Shown here piece by piece: positions 17,129-27,000 of a DNA stretch of 64,000 nucleotides (the stretch's first letter is position 1; the number at the start of each line of letters is the position of its first letter). The stretch is from contig NZ_JADWPD010000037.1 of assembly GCF_017308975.1 (NCBI RefSeq), positions 1 to 64,000 on the forward strand, written 5' to 3'. The translations under genes and the position numbers were made by a program. Source of the DNA: Amycolatopsis sp. MtRt-6 (GTDB lineage Bacteria; Actinomycetota; Actinomycetes; Mycobacteriales; Pseudonocardiaceae). A model generated the notes under the pieces. It was not told the DNA's origin. It was given only the letters and a program-made list of their open reading frames with translations, and searched no databases.

Positions 17129-18055
17129 ATGATCACCCACCTGCGGCACGTCGACCTCGCCGTGCCGGACCTGGCCATGCAGCAAGACTTCTACACCGGC
17201 GCCTGGGGCCTCAAGACCGAGCACACCAACACCGGCGTCGCGTTCCTCGCCGCGGAAGGCTCGCCCGAGCAGTACGTGGTGCGGCTGCGCCAGGCCGGCG
17301 ACAAGCGGATCGACCTGATCGCCTTCGGCGTCGCCACACCGTCCGATGTAGACACGCTCGCCGCCCGCCTGGCCACCGCCGGGGTGACCCTCGTCCACGA
17401 GCCACGGACCCTGCACACCCCGGGCGCGGGCTACGGGTTCCGGTTCTTCGACAACGAGGGCCGTACCATCGAGATCAGCGCCGACGTCGCCGTCCGGGCC
17501 CACCGCAGGATCGAGGCGGGCGAGCCGGTGCCGGTCCGGCTGTCCCACGTGGTGGTCAACTCCGCCAACCCGGAGGCGACCCGGGCGTTCTACGAGAAGC
17601 ACCTCGGCTTCCGGCTGTCGGACATCCTCATGCACCCGCGGATGGGGGAGATGATGTGGTTCCTGCGGGTGAACTCGTGGCACCACAGCATGGCCATCGC
17701 CCGCTGCCCGCACCCGTCACTGCACCACGTGTCGTTCGAGATGCGCGGGCTGGACGAGTACATGCGCGGCACCGGACGGCTCCTGCGCGCGGGCGTCGAG
17801 AAGATCTGGGGTCCCGGGAGGCACCTGGCCGGCAACAACACCTTCAGCTACTTCCTCGACCCGCACGGCAACACGATGGAGTACACCACCGAGCTGGAGC
17901 TGGTCGACGAGGACACCTGGCACCCGCACCTCTACGACTTCAGCGACCCCGAAGTGTCCGACCAGTGGGGGACGGCGAACGCGATGAACGAGTTCGTCGC
18001 GCAGCGGTCCTTCAACGACCCCGACAAGGGCCTGTTCGTGGCCCCGCCGGTCTGA
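17129..18055 (+). CDS. type I extradiol ring-cleavage dioxygenase (VOC superfamily)
   Basis: A 308-residue two-domain vicinal-oxygen-chelate protein. The N-terminal half begins THLRHVDLAVPDLAMQQDFY and the C-terminal catalytic half VRLSHVVVNSANPEATRAFY. Candidate Fe(II) ligands are the His of LSHVVV, the second His of LHHVSFE and the Glu of NTMEYTTE, the His-His-Glu triad of catechol 2,3-dioxygenase and 2,3-dihydroxybiphenyl 1,2-dioxygenase. The ATG at 17129 is preceded by GGAGGAG. Its stop overlaps the next start (TGATG). It should open the ring hydroxylated by the preceding FAD enzyme. Confidence 0.9.
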   Translation: MITHLRHVDLAVPDLAMQQDFYTGAWGLKTEHTNTGVAFLAAEGSPEQYVVRLRQAGDKRIDLIAFGVATPSDVDTLAARLATAGVTLVHEPRTLHTPGAGYGFRFFDNEGRTIEISADVAVRAHRRIEAGEPVPVRLSHVVVNSANPEATRAFYEKHLGFRLSDILMHPRMGEMMWFLRVNSWHHSMAIARCPHPSLHHVSFEMRGLDEYMRGTGRLLRAGVEKIWGPGRHLAGNNTFSYFLDPHGNTMEYTTELELVDEDTWHPHLYDFSDPEVSDQWGTANAMNEFVAQRSFNDPDKGLFVAPPV

Positions 18056-18942
18056 TGCGCTTCGCCACCTACGAGCACGGCGGAACCGTGCACGCGGGCG
18101 TCGTCTCCGGTGACGGCGTCCACGCGTTCCCGGCCGGGGTGACGGTGCTCGACCTGGTCCGCGGCGAGCAGGCCGTCCCCAGTGGACCATCCGTGCCGTT
18201 GGCCGACGTCCGGTTGCTGCCACCGCTGGAGCCACCGAGCGTCCGGGACTTCGTCGCCTTCGAGGAGCACGTCGAAGGCATGGTCGCGCCGGGTTCCGTG
18301 CCGCCGGAGTGGTACGAGGCACCGACGTTCTACTTCACCAATCCCTGCGCGCTGGTCGGCGCCCACGACGACGTGCCGATCCCGCCCGGCTCGCGGCTGT
18401 TCGACTTCGAACTGGAGGTCGCCGCCGTGCTGGGCCCCGACGCGATCTTCGGCTACACGATCCTCAACGACTGGTCCGCCCGCGACCTCCAGCGCCGCGA
18501 GATGAAGGTCAACCTCGGACCGGCCAAGGGCAAGGACTCGGCCACGACGCTCGGGCCGTGGCTCGTCACGGCCGACGAACTGGAGCCCTACCGCGACGCG
18601 GACGGCTTCCTGGCACTGGACATGCGGGTGGCGGTCAACGGTGTCGAGGTGGGGCAGGACCTGCTGTCCAACATGGGCTGGCCGTTCGAGGAACTGGCCG
18701 CGTACGCCGCCCGCGGCACGCGGCTGCGCGCGGGCGACGTCTTGGGCTCCGGGACCTGCGGCAACGGCGGCTGCCTGGCGGAGCTGTGGGGCCGCGGCCG
18801 CACGCGGGAGCCGCTGCGGCCCGGCGACGTCGTGGAGATGACGGTCGAAGGCATCGGGACGATCCGCAACACCGTCGTCGACGGCGGCACGCTGCCGCCG
18901 GTCCGTCCGGCCCGGCCCCGGCCGCGGAAGCGGTCGCGGTGA
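18055..18942 (+). CDS. fumarylacetoacetate hydrolase (FAH) family protein
   Basis: A 295-residue FAH-superfamily protein that would hydrolyse or decarboxylate the ring-cleavage product. Core motifs are NDWSARDLQRREMKVNLGPA, followed by KGKDSATTLGPWLVT and GSGTCGNGGCLAELWG. Metal ligands would include the acidic pair in FDFELEVAAVLG. Between that segment and IFGYTILNDWSARD the chain is about ten residues shorter than I expect for this family (inference from memory), so the loop beside the active site may be trimmed. The ATG overlaps the upstream stop, and its own TGA overlaps the GTG of the SDR gene. The C-terminus is a run of Arg/Pro residues. Confidence 0.88.
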   Translation: MRFATYEHGGTVHAGVVSGDGVHAFPAGVTVLDLVRGEQAVPSGPSVPLADVRLLPPLEPPSVRDFVAFEEHVEGMVAPGSVPPEWYEAPTFYFTNPCALVGAHDDVPIPPGSRLFDFELEVAAVLGPDAIFGYTILNDWSARDLQRREMKVNLGPAKGKDSATTLGPWLVTADELEPYRDADGFLALDMRVAVNGVEVGQDLLSNMGWPFEELAAYAARGTRLRAGDVLGSGTCGNGGCLAELWGRGRTREPLRPGDVVEMTVEGIGTIRNTVVDGGTLPPVRPARPRPRKRSR

Positions 18943-19661
18943 GCGGCAAGGTCGTGGTCGTCACCGGGGCGGGACAGGGCATCGGCGCGGCGACCGCGCG
19001 ACGGCTGGCCGCGGACGGCGCCCGGGTGATCGGAGTCGACCGCGCCGAAGACCCCGGCCTGCCCGGCGTCGAACACCACCGGCTCGACGTCACCGACGAC
19101 GCCGGCTGGGCCGCGCTCACCGCGGGTCTCGAGCGGGTCGACGGGCTCGTGACCGCCGCGGGCATCACCTGGCGGGCCCGGCTGGGCGAGCTGGACCCCG
19201 TGGACCTGGCGCACGTGCACGACGTCAACGTCGGCGGCGTCCTGCGGGCCGTGCAGGCGGTGGTGCCGCTGATGCCGGCCGGCGGGTCGATCGTCGTGAC
19301 CGGCTCGGCCGCGGCGCTGACCGGGCACTACCCGCTCGCCTACACCGCGGGCAAGTGGGCGCTGCGCGGCTTCGTCAAGGCCGCCTGCCTCGAGCTGGGC
19401 GAGCGCGGCATCCGCGTCAACGCCGTGCACCCCGGGTACATCGAAACCCCGATGACCGCCTCGGCGCCGCCCGGGTTCCGGGCCGCGAACGTCGCCGAGA
19501 CCCCGCTCGGCCGCACGGGGACAGCCGAGGAGGTCGCCGCGCTCGCCGCGTTCCTGATCAGCGACGCGGCCTCCTACATCTCCGGCGCCGAGATCCCCGT
19601 CGACGGCGGCCTGACCGCGCACGGCGGCGTCAAGTCGATCAGCGAAGCCGCCCGAACCTGA
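18939..19661 (+). CDS. SDR family NAD(P)-dependent oxidoreductase
   Basis: A 240-residue classical short-chain dehydrogenase. The cofactor motif VVTGAGQGIGAATARRLA lies at the N-terminus, the catalytic Ser in VVTGSAAALTG, and the YxxxK pair in YTAGKWALRG. Near the C-terminus is the usual AAYISG-like segment, here AASYISGAEIPVDGG. The GTG at 18939 overlaps the FAH stop (GTGA), so it is translationally coupled. In context it probably oxidises or reduces an aliphatic intermediate of ring cleavage, or dehydrogenates a cis-dihydrodiol or alcohol side chain. Confidence 0.9.
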   Translation: MSGKVVVVTGAGQGIGAATARRLAADGARVIGVDRAEDPGLPGVEHHRLDVTDDAGWAALTAGLERVDGLVTAAGITWRARLGELDPVDLAHVHDVNVGGVLRAVQAVVPLMPAGGSIVVTGSAAALTGHYPLAYTAGKWALRGFVKAACLELGERGIRVNAVHPGYIETPMTASAPPGFRAANVAETPLGRTGTAEEVAALAAFLISDAASYISGAEIPVDGGLTAHGGVKSISEAART

Positions 19662-19672
19662 AAGGGAACCCC

Positions 19673-20845
19673 GTGTTCGAATACTTTCCCGGCAACTACG
19701 TGTGGAACCTCGGCGTGGTCGCCGCGCTCAACAGCGGCGGCCTGATCGACGAGGTCGACCGCGCCTGCCGGCCCATCCGCGAAGCCGCGGCCCGGGGCTC
19801 GGACGCCGGCACACCGGACTTCCTGCGGGCCTGGACCGCACTCACCGACCAGCTCGTCACCCAAGCCGAGCAGGCCGAGAAGGCCGGGCACACCCGCACC
19901 GCGGGCGAGCTGTACTTCCGGGCCACCAACTACCTCTGCCAGGCCGAGCGCATGCTCGCGCACTCCGACCCGCACCGGCTGCCCACCTACCGGCGGGTCC
20001 TCGAACTCGCCCAGAAGTCCTTCGACCTGCGGGACTCCCTGGTTTCGCGGGTGGCGATCCCGTACGAAGGCACGACCCTGCCCGCCTACCTCTCCCTCGC
20101 CCCGGCCACCGGGACCGGGCCGGCGCCGGTGATCGTCCTGGTCAACGGCCTGGACTCGACCAAGGAACACATGTACACCTCGGCACACTGGCGCGAGCTC
20201 GCCGACCGGGGGATCTCGTGCCTGATGCTCGACCAGCCCGGCACCGGCGAAGCCCTGCGCCTGCAGGGACTGACCGCCCGCATCGACGCCGAAGCCTGGG
20301 CGGGCGCGGCCGTGGACTGGCTCGAGACGCGGTCCGAAGTGGACAACAGCCGGATCGGGATCGCCGGCTGGTCCCTCGGCGGCTACTACGCACCCCGCGC
20401 CGCGGCGTTCGAGAAGCGGTTCGCGCTCTGCGTCGCCTGGGGCGCCAACCACAACTGGGGCGCGGTGCAGCGCCGCCGCCTCGAACGTGAAGGCGAGCGG
20501 CCGGTTCCGCACTACTGGGAGCACGTGCTGTGGGTGTGGGGCCACGACGACCTGGCGGAGTTCATCACCTTCGCCGACGGCGTGCACCTCGACGGCGTGG
20601 TCGAGAAGATCACCGTCCCGTTCCTGGTCGCCCACGGCGAGAACGACCGGCAGATCCCGCTCGAGTACGCCCACCGCTCCTACGACCAGGCCGTCAACTC
20701 GCCCCGGCGGGAGCTGAGGGTGTTCACCCCGGAGGAGGGGGCGACCGAGCACATCGGACTCGACCACCTGCCCCACGTCAGCACGTTCATCGCCGACTGG
20801 GTCACCGGCACCTTCGAGTGGCTGAGCCGGGTGCGCTCCTTTTAG
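19673..20845 (+). CDS. alpha/beta hydrolase of the 2,6-dihydroxypseudooxynicotine hydrolase / FrsA-like group
   Basis: A 390-residue hydrolase with a long helical N-terminal cap, seen in 2,6-dihydroxypseudooxynicotine hydrolase (a C-C bond hydrolase of nicotine breakdown) and related esterases. The nucleophile elbow is IAGWSLGGYYAPRAA (GxSxG). The acid is likely in LVAHGENDRQIPLEYA, and the catalytic His in ATEHIGLDHLPHV. The start is the GTG at 19673 with AAAGGGA upstream. As the last gene of the ring-cleavage operon, a carbon-carbon hydrolase acting on the cleavage product or an acyl side chain fits well (inference). The substrate is not determinable. Confidence 0.85.
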   Translation: MFEYFPGNYVWNLGVVAALNSGGLIDEVDRACRPIREAAARGSDAGTPDFLRAWTALTDQLVTQAEQAEKAGHTRTAGELYFRATNYLCQAERMLAHSDPHRLPTYRRVLELAQKSFDLRDSLVSRVAIPYEGTTLPAYLSLAPATGTGPAPVIVLVNGLDSTKEHMYTSAHWRELADRGISCLMLDQPGTGEALRLQGLTARIDAEAWAGAAVDWLETRSEVDNSRIGIAGWSLGGYYAPRAAAFEKRFALCVAWGANHNWGAVQRRRLEREGERPVPHYWEHVLWVWGHDDLAEFITFADGVHLDGVVEKITVPFLVAHGENDRQIPLEYAHRSYDQAVNSPRRELRVFTPEEGATEHIGLDHLPHVSTFIADWVTGTFEWLSRVRSF

Positions 20846-20867
20846 GACCATCCGTGAGAATGAGCGC

Positions 20868-22130
20868 ATGAACCTGCTGCTCCTCGCCGCCGCGCTCGCC
20901 ATGGTCGTCCGGGCGCTGGCGGCGGCCCGGCTCGACCGGTGGAACCTGGGCGCGCCGGTGGTGATGGTGCTGGCCGGTGTCCTCGTCGGCCTGCTGTACG
21001 AGAACTCCATCGCGGCCGTGCTGAACACGGAGGCCGTTCAGCACATCGCGGAAATCATCCTCGCGGTGCTGCTGTTCGTCGACGCCACCGAGGTGCGCGG
21101 CGGACGCCTGTGGGGCGGATACCCCGGGCTCGTGGCCAGGGTGCTGTTCATCGCCCTGCCGGTGAGCCTCGCGCTGGCGGCGCTGCTGGGCTGGCTGCTG
21201 TTCCCCGGCCTGCCGTGGGCCGTGCTGCTGCTCATCGCCTGCGTCGCCATGCCGACCGACTTCGCGCCGGCGGAGCAGCTGGTGCGCGACCGCACTTTGT
21301 CGATGCGGGTCCGCAGTGTGCTGAACGTGGAAAGCGGCTACAACGACGGGATCGTCTCACCCCTGTTCCTGTTCGCGCTGATCCTGGCCGGCGACCGCAC
21401 CCAGCAGCGCACACCGCTCGACGCCCTCGCCACCGCGCTGCCCTTCGCCGCCAAGGCCCTGGTCGCGGGCGTCGTCATCGGCAGCCTCCTCGCCTGGCTG
21501 CTGGACCGGGCCCACCACGCCGGCTGGGTGACGCCCCAGTCCGCGCGCCTCGTCGTGCTGCTGGCACCGCTGCTGACCTACGCCGCGACCGTCGCCATCG
21601 ACGGCAACGGCTTCGTCGCCTCGTTCGTCTGCGGCACCGCCTTCCGCTACCTGCACCGGCTGCTCAAGGCCCGCCGGGTCCGCGACGGCCGGGCCGACCG
21701 CGCGGAGGTCCGGGCCGACGCCCTGAGCAAGGACATGCACCTGCTGGAGGACGTGACCACCCTGCTGACCACGACCATGTGGTTCGTCGTCGGCATCGCG
21801 GCCGTCCTCGCCTACTCGCTGGGCGTTTCGTGGCAGGTTGTCCTGTTCTGCGCGGCGGTGCTCACGGTGGTCCGCGTGGTCCCGGTGCTCCTTTCGCTGG
21901 CCGGGTCGAAGCTGGCGGGACGGGAACGCCTGCTCGTCGGCGCGCTGGGACCGCGTGGCACGACCACGATCGTGTTCGGGCTCCTGGCGTTCAACAAGCT
22001 GCTCGAGGGGCCGGCCGCCGACACGATCCTGGTCATCACCGTGGTCTGCGTCCTGGGCGGCGTGGTCCTGCACGGGATGGGCGCCAAGCCGCTGACGCAC
22101 CTGCTGACCCGCCCGGGTGCCCGCCGCTGA
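20868..22130 (+). CDS. Na+/H+ (cation:proton) antiporter, CPA1-like
   Basis: A 420-residue membrane protein with about twelve hydrophobic segments. The signature region LLIACVAMPTDFAPAEQLV followed by SVLNVESGYNDGIVSPLFLF corresponds to the ion-binding TM5-TM6 of NhaP/CPA1 exchangers (Asp pair for Na+/H+ exchange). A hydrophilic segment (residues about 265-290, KARRVRDGRADRAEVRADA) splits the transmembrane part. It starts with ATG 22 bases after the alpha/beta hydrolase stop, so it may be read through from the aromatic operon, although its function (pH/Na+ homeostasis) is unrelated. Confidence 0.88.
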   Translation: MNLLLLAAALAMVVRALAAARLDRWNLGAPVVMVLAGVLVGLLYENSIAAVLNTEAVQHIAEIILAVLLFVDATEVRGGRLWGGYPGLVARVLFIALPVSLALAALLGWLLFPGLPWAVLLLIACVAMPTDFAPAEQLVRDRTLSMRVRSVLNVESGYNDGIVSPLFLFALILAGDRTQQRTPLDALATALPFAAKALVAGVVIGSLLAWLLDRAHHAGWVTPQSARLVVLLAPLLTYAATVAIDGNGFVASFVCGTAFRYLHRLLKARRVRDGRADRAEVRADALSKDMHLLEDVTTLLTTTMWFVVGIAAVLAYSLGVSWQVVLFCAAVLTVVRVVPVLLSLAGSKLAGRERLLVGALGPRGTTTIVFGLLAFNKLLEGPAADTILVITVVCVLGGVVLHGMGAKPLTHLLTRPGARR

Positions 22131-22260
22131 CGCTGCCCGAGCCGCCGGGTGGCGGTGCGGGACCAGCCACTCGGCTGGGTCACCCGGCCGGTCCACCGGT
22201 ACCGGCCGCCACGTCCCGTCGTCGACGATCGAGGAGTTCTTCAGGCAACGACCACGGAAT

Positions 22261-24036
22261 ATGGAGCTGTTTCCCGTGCGCACCTCGATCGACCGCGCGA
22301 CCTGGCGGATGCTCGCCGGGTACGTCCGGCCACAACGGCGGACCGTCCTCTTCGGAGGGTTGCTCGTCCTGCTGGGCGGTCTGGCCGCGGCCGCCCAGCC
22401 GCTCGCGGCGAAGACGCTCGTCGACGAGCTGGGAACGGGCGGGGTCATCACCGGGCTGCTGGTCCTGCTGGTCGGTCTCGCGCTCGCCGGCGCGGCGGTC
22501 CGGATGGCCGGTGACTACCTGCTCGAGCGCGCCGCGGAGTCGGTCGTGCTGGTGGCCCGCAAGCGGTTCGCCCGGCGGGTGCTGCGGCTGCGCGTGCCCG
22601 CCGTGCAGCGCGCCGAACCGGGGGACCTGCTGTCCCGGTTCACCAGTGACACGACCCTGCTGCGCGAGGTCTGCACGCACGCGCTGGTCGGCCTGGTCAC
22701 CGGTGCGGTGACGACCGTCGTGATGGTCGTGCTGATGGGGACGCTGGACCTCGTCCTGCTCGGGGTCACCGCGGCGGTGCTGCTGGTGGTCGGCCTGCTC
22801 GCGCTCGCGGGCATGCCCATGATCGAAAAGGCGACCCGCGCCGCCCAGGAGGCCGTCGGGGAGACCGGGACGCGGATGGAGCGGGTCCTGGGCGCCTTCC
22901 GGACCGTCAAGGCCTCGGGTGCGGAAGCCCGGGAGACCGCGGCGATCGAGGAGGGAGCCGAACGCGCGTGGCGCGCCGGTGTCCGCTCGGCGCGCTGGGA
23001 GTCGCTGGTCCACGGCGCCAACGCGCTCGCGATCCAGGCGTCGTTCCTCGCGGTGCTCGGCGTCGGCGGCGCGCGCGTGGTGACCGGCGCCATCCCGTTG
23101 TCCACTTTGGTGGCTTTCCTGCTGTACCTGTTCTACCTGGAGGAGCCGATCGGGCAGCTCCTGCACGCGGGCAGCAGGCTGCAGATCGGGCTGGCGGCCG
23201 TGCGTCGGCTGTCCGAAGTGGAGCAGCTGCCCGCCGAACCGGCTCCGGCCGGGCGGACCGCCGGCGGTCAGGAAGCTGCGGAGCTGGTGTTCGAGGGCGT
23301 CCGCTTCCGGTACGGCCCGGATTCCCCGGAAATCCTGCGTGGCGTCGACCTGGAGATTCCCGCCCGGGGCATGACGGCGTTCGTCGGGGCCTCCGGCGCC
23401 GGGAAGTCCACGTTGTTCGCGCTGCTCGAACGGTTCCACGAACCGTCGTCGGGCCGGATCCGGCTGGACGGTGCCGACCTCGCGGACTGGGACCTGGCCG
23501 CCTTGCGCGCCTCGATCGGGTACGTCGAGCAGGACGCGTCGCTGTTGTCCGGCACGCTGCGCGACAACCTCGGCTACGGCCGTCCGGAAGCCACCGACGA
23601 GGAGATCCGCGACGCGCTGGTGCGGACCCGGCTGGACGGCCTCGTGGACCGGCTGCCGGCCGGCCTGGACACCCCGGTCGGGCACCGCGGCAGCATGCTC
23701 TCCGGGGGTGAACGGCAACGGGTCGCGCTCGCCCGCGCGCTCCTGCGCCGTCCTCGCCTGCTGTTGCTGGACGAGATCACCTCGCAGCTCGACGCGGTGA
23801 ACGAGCTGGCGATCCGGGACGTGGTCACCGCCGCGGCCGAGACGACGACCGTGCTCGTGGTGGCCCACCGGCTCTCGACGGTCACCCGCGCCGACCGGAT
23901 CGTGGTGCTGGACGAGGGAACCGTCCGGGCGACCGGCACCCACGACCAGCTCGTGGCGAGCGACCCGTTGTACGCCGAGTTCGCCGCCACCCAGCTGCTC
24001 ACCGGCGACAGCGCCGTCCAGCAGGCTGCCGGATAG
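22261..24036 (+). CDS. ABC exporter, fused permease-ATPase (ABCB/MsbA type)
   Basis: A 591-residue half-transporter with six TM segments in residues 15-315 and an ATPase in 340-580. ATPase motifs are Walker A GASGAGKST, signature LSGGERQRVAL, Walker B LLLLDEI and the H-loop in VVAHRLSTV. Substrates of this family are lipids, peptides or drugs. The start is uncertain: the ATG at 22261 has no close Shine-Dalgarno, and GAGGAG lies about 26 bases away. The LysX gene begins nine bases after its stop, so both are probably cotranscribed and the exporter may act on an envelope lipid (inference). Remnants of a close paralogue lie at 36259-36562. Confidence 0.9.
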   Translation: MELFPVRTSIDRATWRMLAGYVRPQRRTVLFGGLLVLLGGLAAAAQPLAAKTLVDELGTGGVITGLLVLLVGLALAGAAVRMAGDYLLERAAESVVLVARKRFARRVLRLRVPAVQRAEPGDLLSRFTSDTTLLREVCTHALVGLVTGAVTTVVMVVLMGTLDLVLLGVTAAVLLVVGLLALAGMPMIEKATRAAQEAVGETGTRMERVLGAFRTVKASGAEARETAAIEEGAERAWRAGVRSARWESLVHGANALAIQASFLAVLGVGGARVVTGAIPLSTLVAFLLYLFYLEEPIGQLLHAGSRLQIGLAAVRRLSEVEQLPAEPAPAGRTAGGQEAAELVFEGVRFRYGPDSPEILRGVDLEIPARGMTAFVGASGAGKSTLFALLERFHEPSSGRIRLDGADLADWDLAALRASIGYVEQDASLLSGTLRDNLGYGRPEATDEEIRDALVRTRLDGLVDRLPAGLDTPVGHRGSMLSGGERQRVALARALLRRPRLLLLDEITSQLDAVNELAIRDVVTAAAETTTVLVVAHRLSTVTRADRIVVLDEGTVRATGTHDQLVASDPLYAEFAATQLLTGDSAVQQAAG

Positions 24037-24045
24037 TGTCTGCGC

Positions 24046-27000
24046 GTGTCCACCAGGCTCATGAACGAAGTTGCCGCCGGGATCCCCAGGCCGGGCGTAC
24101 GATCGCGGTTGCGCGCGGTTCCCCGGGTGTTCGCCACGGCGCTGGGCGTGATCGCCGCGCTGTGCGTCCTCTCGGCGGTGAGCGCCGCGCTGGGCCGCGG
24201 CTTCCAGCCGGTGCGGCAGTTCGTCGACGACGCCGTGTTCCCCGCCCCGCCCAACGTCGCGTACGGCTTGTTCCTCGCGGTGCTGGCGGGCGCGGTGGCC
24301 CGCCGCAAGCGGGCCGCCCGGACGGTACTGGGCGGCCTGCTCCTGGCCCAGGCGGCGGCCAGCATGCTGACCGGGCTGCTGGTGGTGCTGGCCCCGGACC
24401 GGTTCCTGCTCGACGACGACGGGCAGCCGCTGGAGCTGAAGGGCTGGGACCTGTGGTCCCTCTGGCAGTCCTGCCTGATCGCGGTCGTCGCGTTGGCCGT
24501 GCTCCTGGCTGCGAAGCGGGAGTTCTACGGGCGGACACGCAAGGCGGCGCTGCGCAAGGCCGTCCTGCTGTTCGCCGGTCTGCTCGGGGTCTCCATCCTG
24601 CTCGGCGGTGCGCTGGTCCAGGTGTTCCCGGGCTCGCTGCGGTCGGTGGGTGACCGGTGGAGCTGGGCGGTCGAGACGGTCATCGGTGGGGCGATCCAGC
24701 TGGACATCACCCGAGTGGGTGACGCGCCGGGCTGGGTCGCGCTGTCGGTGTCGCTGTTCGGCGTGGTCTCGCTGTTCGCCGCGCTGCTGTGGATGCTGCG
24801 TTCGCAGCGGATGACGGCTTTGCTGACGACCGAGGACGAGATCGCCGTCCGCAGGTTGCTCGCCGCCCACGGTGAACGCGATTCACTCGGCTACTTCGCC
24901 ACCCGGCGGGACAAGGCCGTGGTGTTCGCCCCTTCCGGCGAGGCGGCGATCACCTACCGCGTCGTCGCCGGGGTGTGCCTGGCCAGTGGCGACCCGCTCG
25001 GCGCGCCGGACGCGTGGCAGCCCGCCATCGCCCGGTGGCTGGCGATGTGCGCCGAGTACACCTGGAGCCCGGCGGTGATGGGTGCCGGGGAAGAAGCCGC
25101 CGAAGCGTACGTACGGGCCGGGCTGAAGGCGATCGAACTCGGCGACGAAGCGATCCTCGACGTCACCGGCTACACCCTGGCCGGGCCGGACATGCGCCCG
25201 GTGCGCCAGGCCGTCACCCGGATCGAGCGGGCCGGGTACACCGCGCGGGTGCGCCGGCACGCCGACGTCCCGCCCGAGCAGCTCGCCGCCGCGGCCGCAC
25301 TGGCCGATCGCTGGCGCGACACCGATTCCGAACGCGGCTTCTCGATGGCGCTCGGCCGGCTGAACGATCCCACCGACGGGCAGTGCGTGCTGGTCGAAGC
25401 GCTCGACGCGGCCGGGAACGTCCGGGCGCTGCTGTCGTTCGTGCCGTGGGGCCGGACCGGGCTTTCCCTCGACCTCATGCGCCGTGACCGCGATGCCGGC
25501 AACGGCCTGATGGAGTTCATGGTCAGCGCGCTGGCCGCCGGTGCGCCCGCGCTCGGTGTCCGGCGGGTGTCGCTGAACTTCGCGGTGTTCCGCGCGGTGT
25601 TCGAAGAGGGCGCGCGGATCGGCGCCGGCCCGGTCCTGCGGGCCTGGCGGCGGCTGCTGCTGTTCTTCTCCCGGTGGTGGCAGCTCGAATCGCTCTACCG
25701 GTCGAACGTCAAGTACCGCCCGCACTGGGAGCCACGCTTCCTGATCTACGGGGACCGGCGCGACCTGGCGCGGGTCGGGCTCGCCTCGGCCATCGCCGAA
25801 GGCTTCCTCGGCCGCGGTTCGACCGCGCCCGCACACGAAAGCGACCCGGCGCTGCCGGCTGCCGTCCGCGCCATCGAGAGCGCGGGGCCCGCCGTCGACG
25901 ACCGGCCCGTGCCCGCCTCCGAACAGACCCGGATCCGGCTGGCCAAGCTCGACGAACTGCGGGCCCGCGGCGTCGATCCCTATCCCGTCCTGGTACCCCG
26001 CGACACCGTCCTCGCGGAGGTGACCCGGCGCTTTCCGGACCTCGCGCCGGACACCCGCACGGGGGAGCGCGTCGCCGTCACAGGCCGGGTCATGCTGATG
26101 CGCGACCACGGCAAGCTGTGTTTCGCGACCCTGCGGGACTGGTCCGGTGACCTCCAGGTCATGCTCGCGGCACCGGACACCGCCGAGGACGACCTGCGCG
26201 GCTGGCGGGCGGACGTCGACCTCGGCGACCACGTCGCGGTCCGCGGCGAGGTGATCACCTCCCGGCGCGGTGAGCTGTCGATCCTCGCCGAGAGCTGGAC
26301 GCTGGCGGCGAAGTGCCTGCACCCGTTGCCCGACAAGCACTCCGGCCTCACCGACCCCGAAGCCAGGGTCCGGCAGCGCTATCTCGACCTGGTCGTCCGC
26401 CCGCGGTCGCGGGAGCTGCTGCGCGCCCGTGGCGGGGCGATCCAGGCACTGCGGACGACGCTGCTCGGCCAGGACTACCTCGAAGTCGAAACGCCGATGC
26501 TGCAGCCCGTGCACGGCGGCGCGAACGCCCGCCCGTTCGTCACGCACATCAACGCCTACGACATGCGGCTCTACCTGCGCATCGCCCCCGAGCTGTACCT
26601 GAAGCGGCTCTGCGTCGGGGGCGTGGAACGGGTCTTCGAGCTCGGGCGCACCTTCCGCAACGAAGGCGTGTCCTACAAGCACAATCCCGAGTTCACCATG
26701 CTGGAGGCGTACGAGGCCTACGCGGACTACACGATCATGCGAGCGCGGTGCCGGCAGCTGATCAAGGCCGCCGCCACCGCCATCCACGGCAGTGAAACGG
26801 CCGGCGAACTGGACCTTTCCGGTGACTGGCCGGTCGTGCCCGTCCACCACGCCATCTCCGAAGCGCTCGGCGAGGAGATCACCAGCAGCACACCGGAAAC
26901 CCGGTTGCGGCAGCTGTGCGACGCCGCCGGGATCGCGCACAATCCACAGTGGACACGCGGTGCGGTCGTCCTCGAACTCTACGAACGCCTCGTCGAGGAG

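Noticed and set aside
22117..22260. Longer N-terminus for the ABC exporter
   Set aside because: The extension (Arg/Gly/Ser-rich, without hydrophobic or conserved character) does not look like protein. The relic gives no support upstream of the shared RPQ segment either.
22180..24870. Long minus-strand frame opposite the ABC exporter and lysX
   Set aside because: Shadow of two unmistakable genes on the plus strand; translation is Gln/Arg/Gly-rich without domain features. The same applies to the long antisense frames at 7963-10647, 24883-27183 and 32335-34410.
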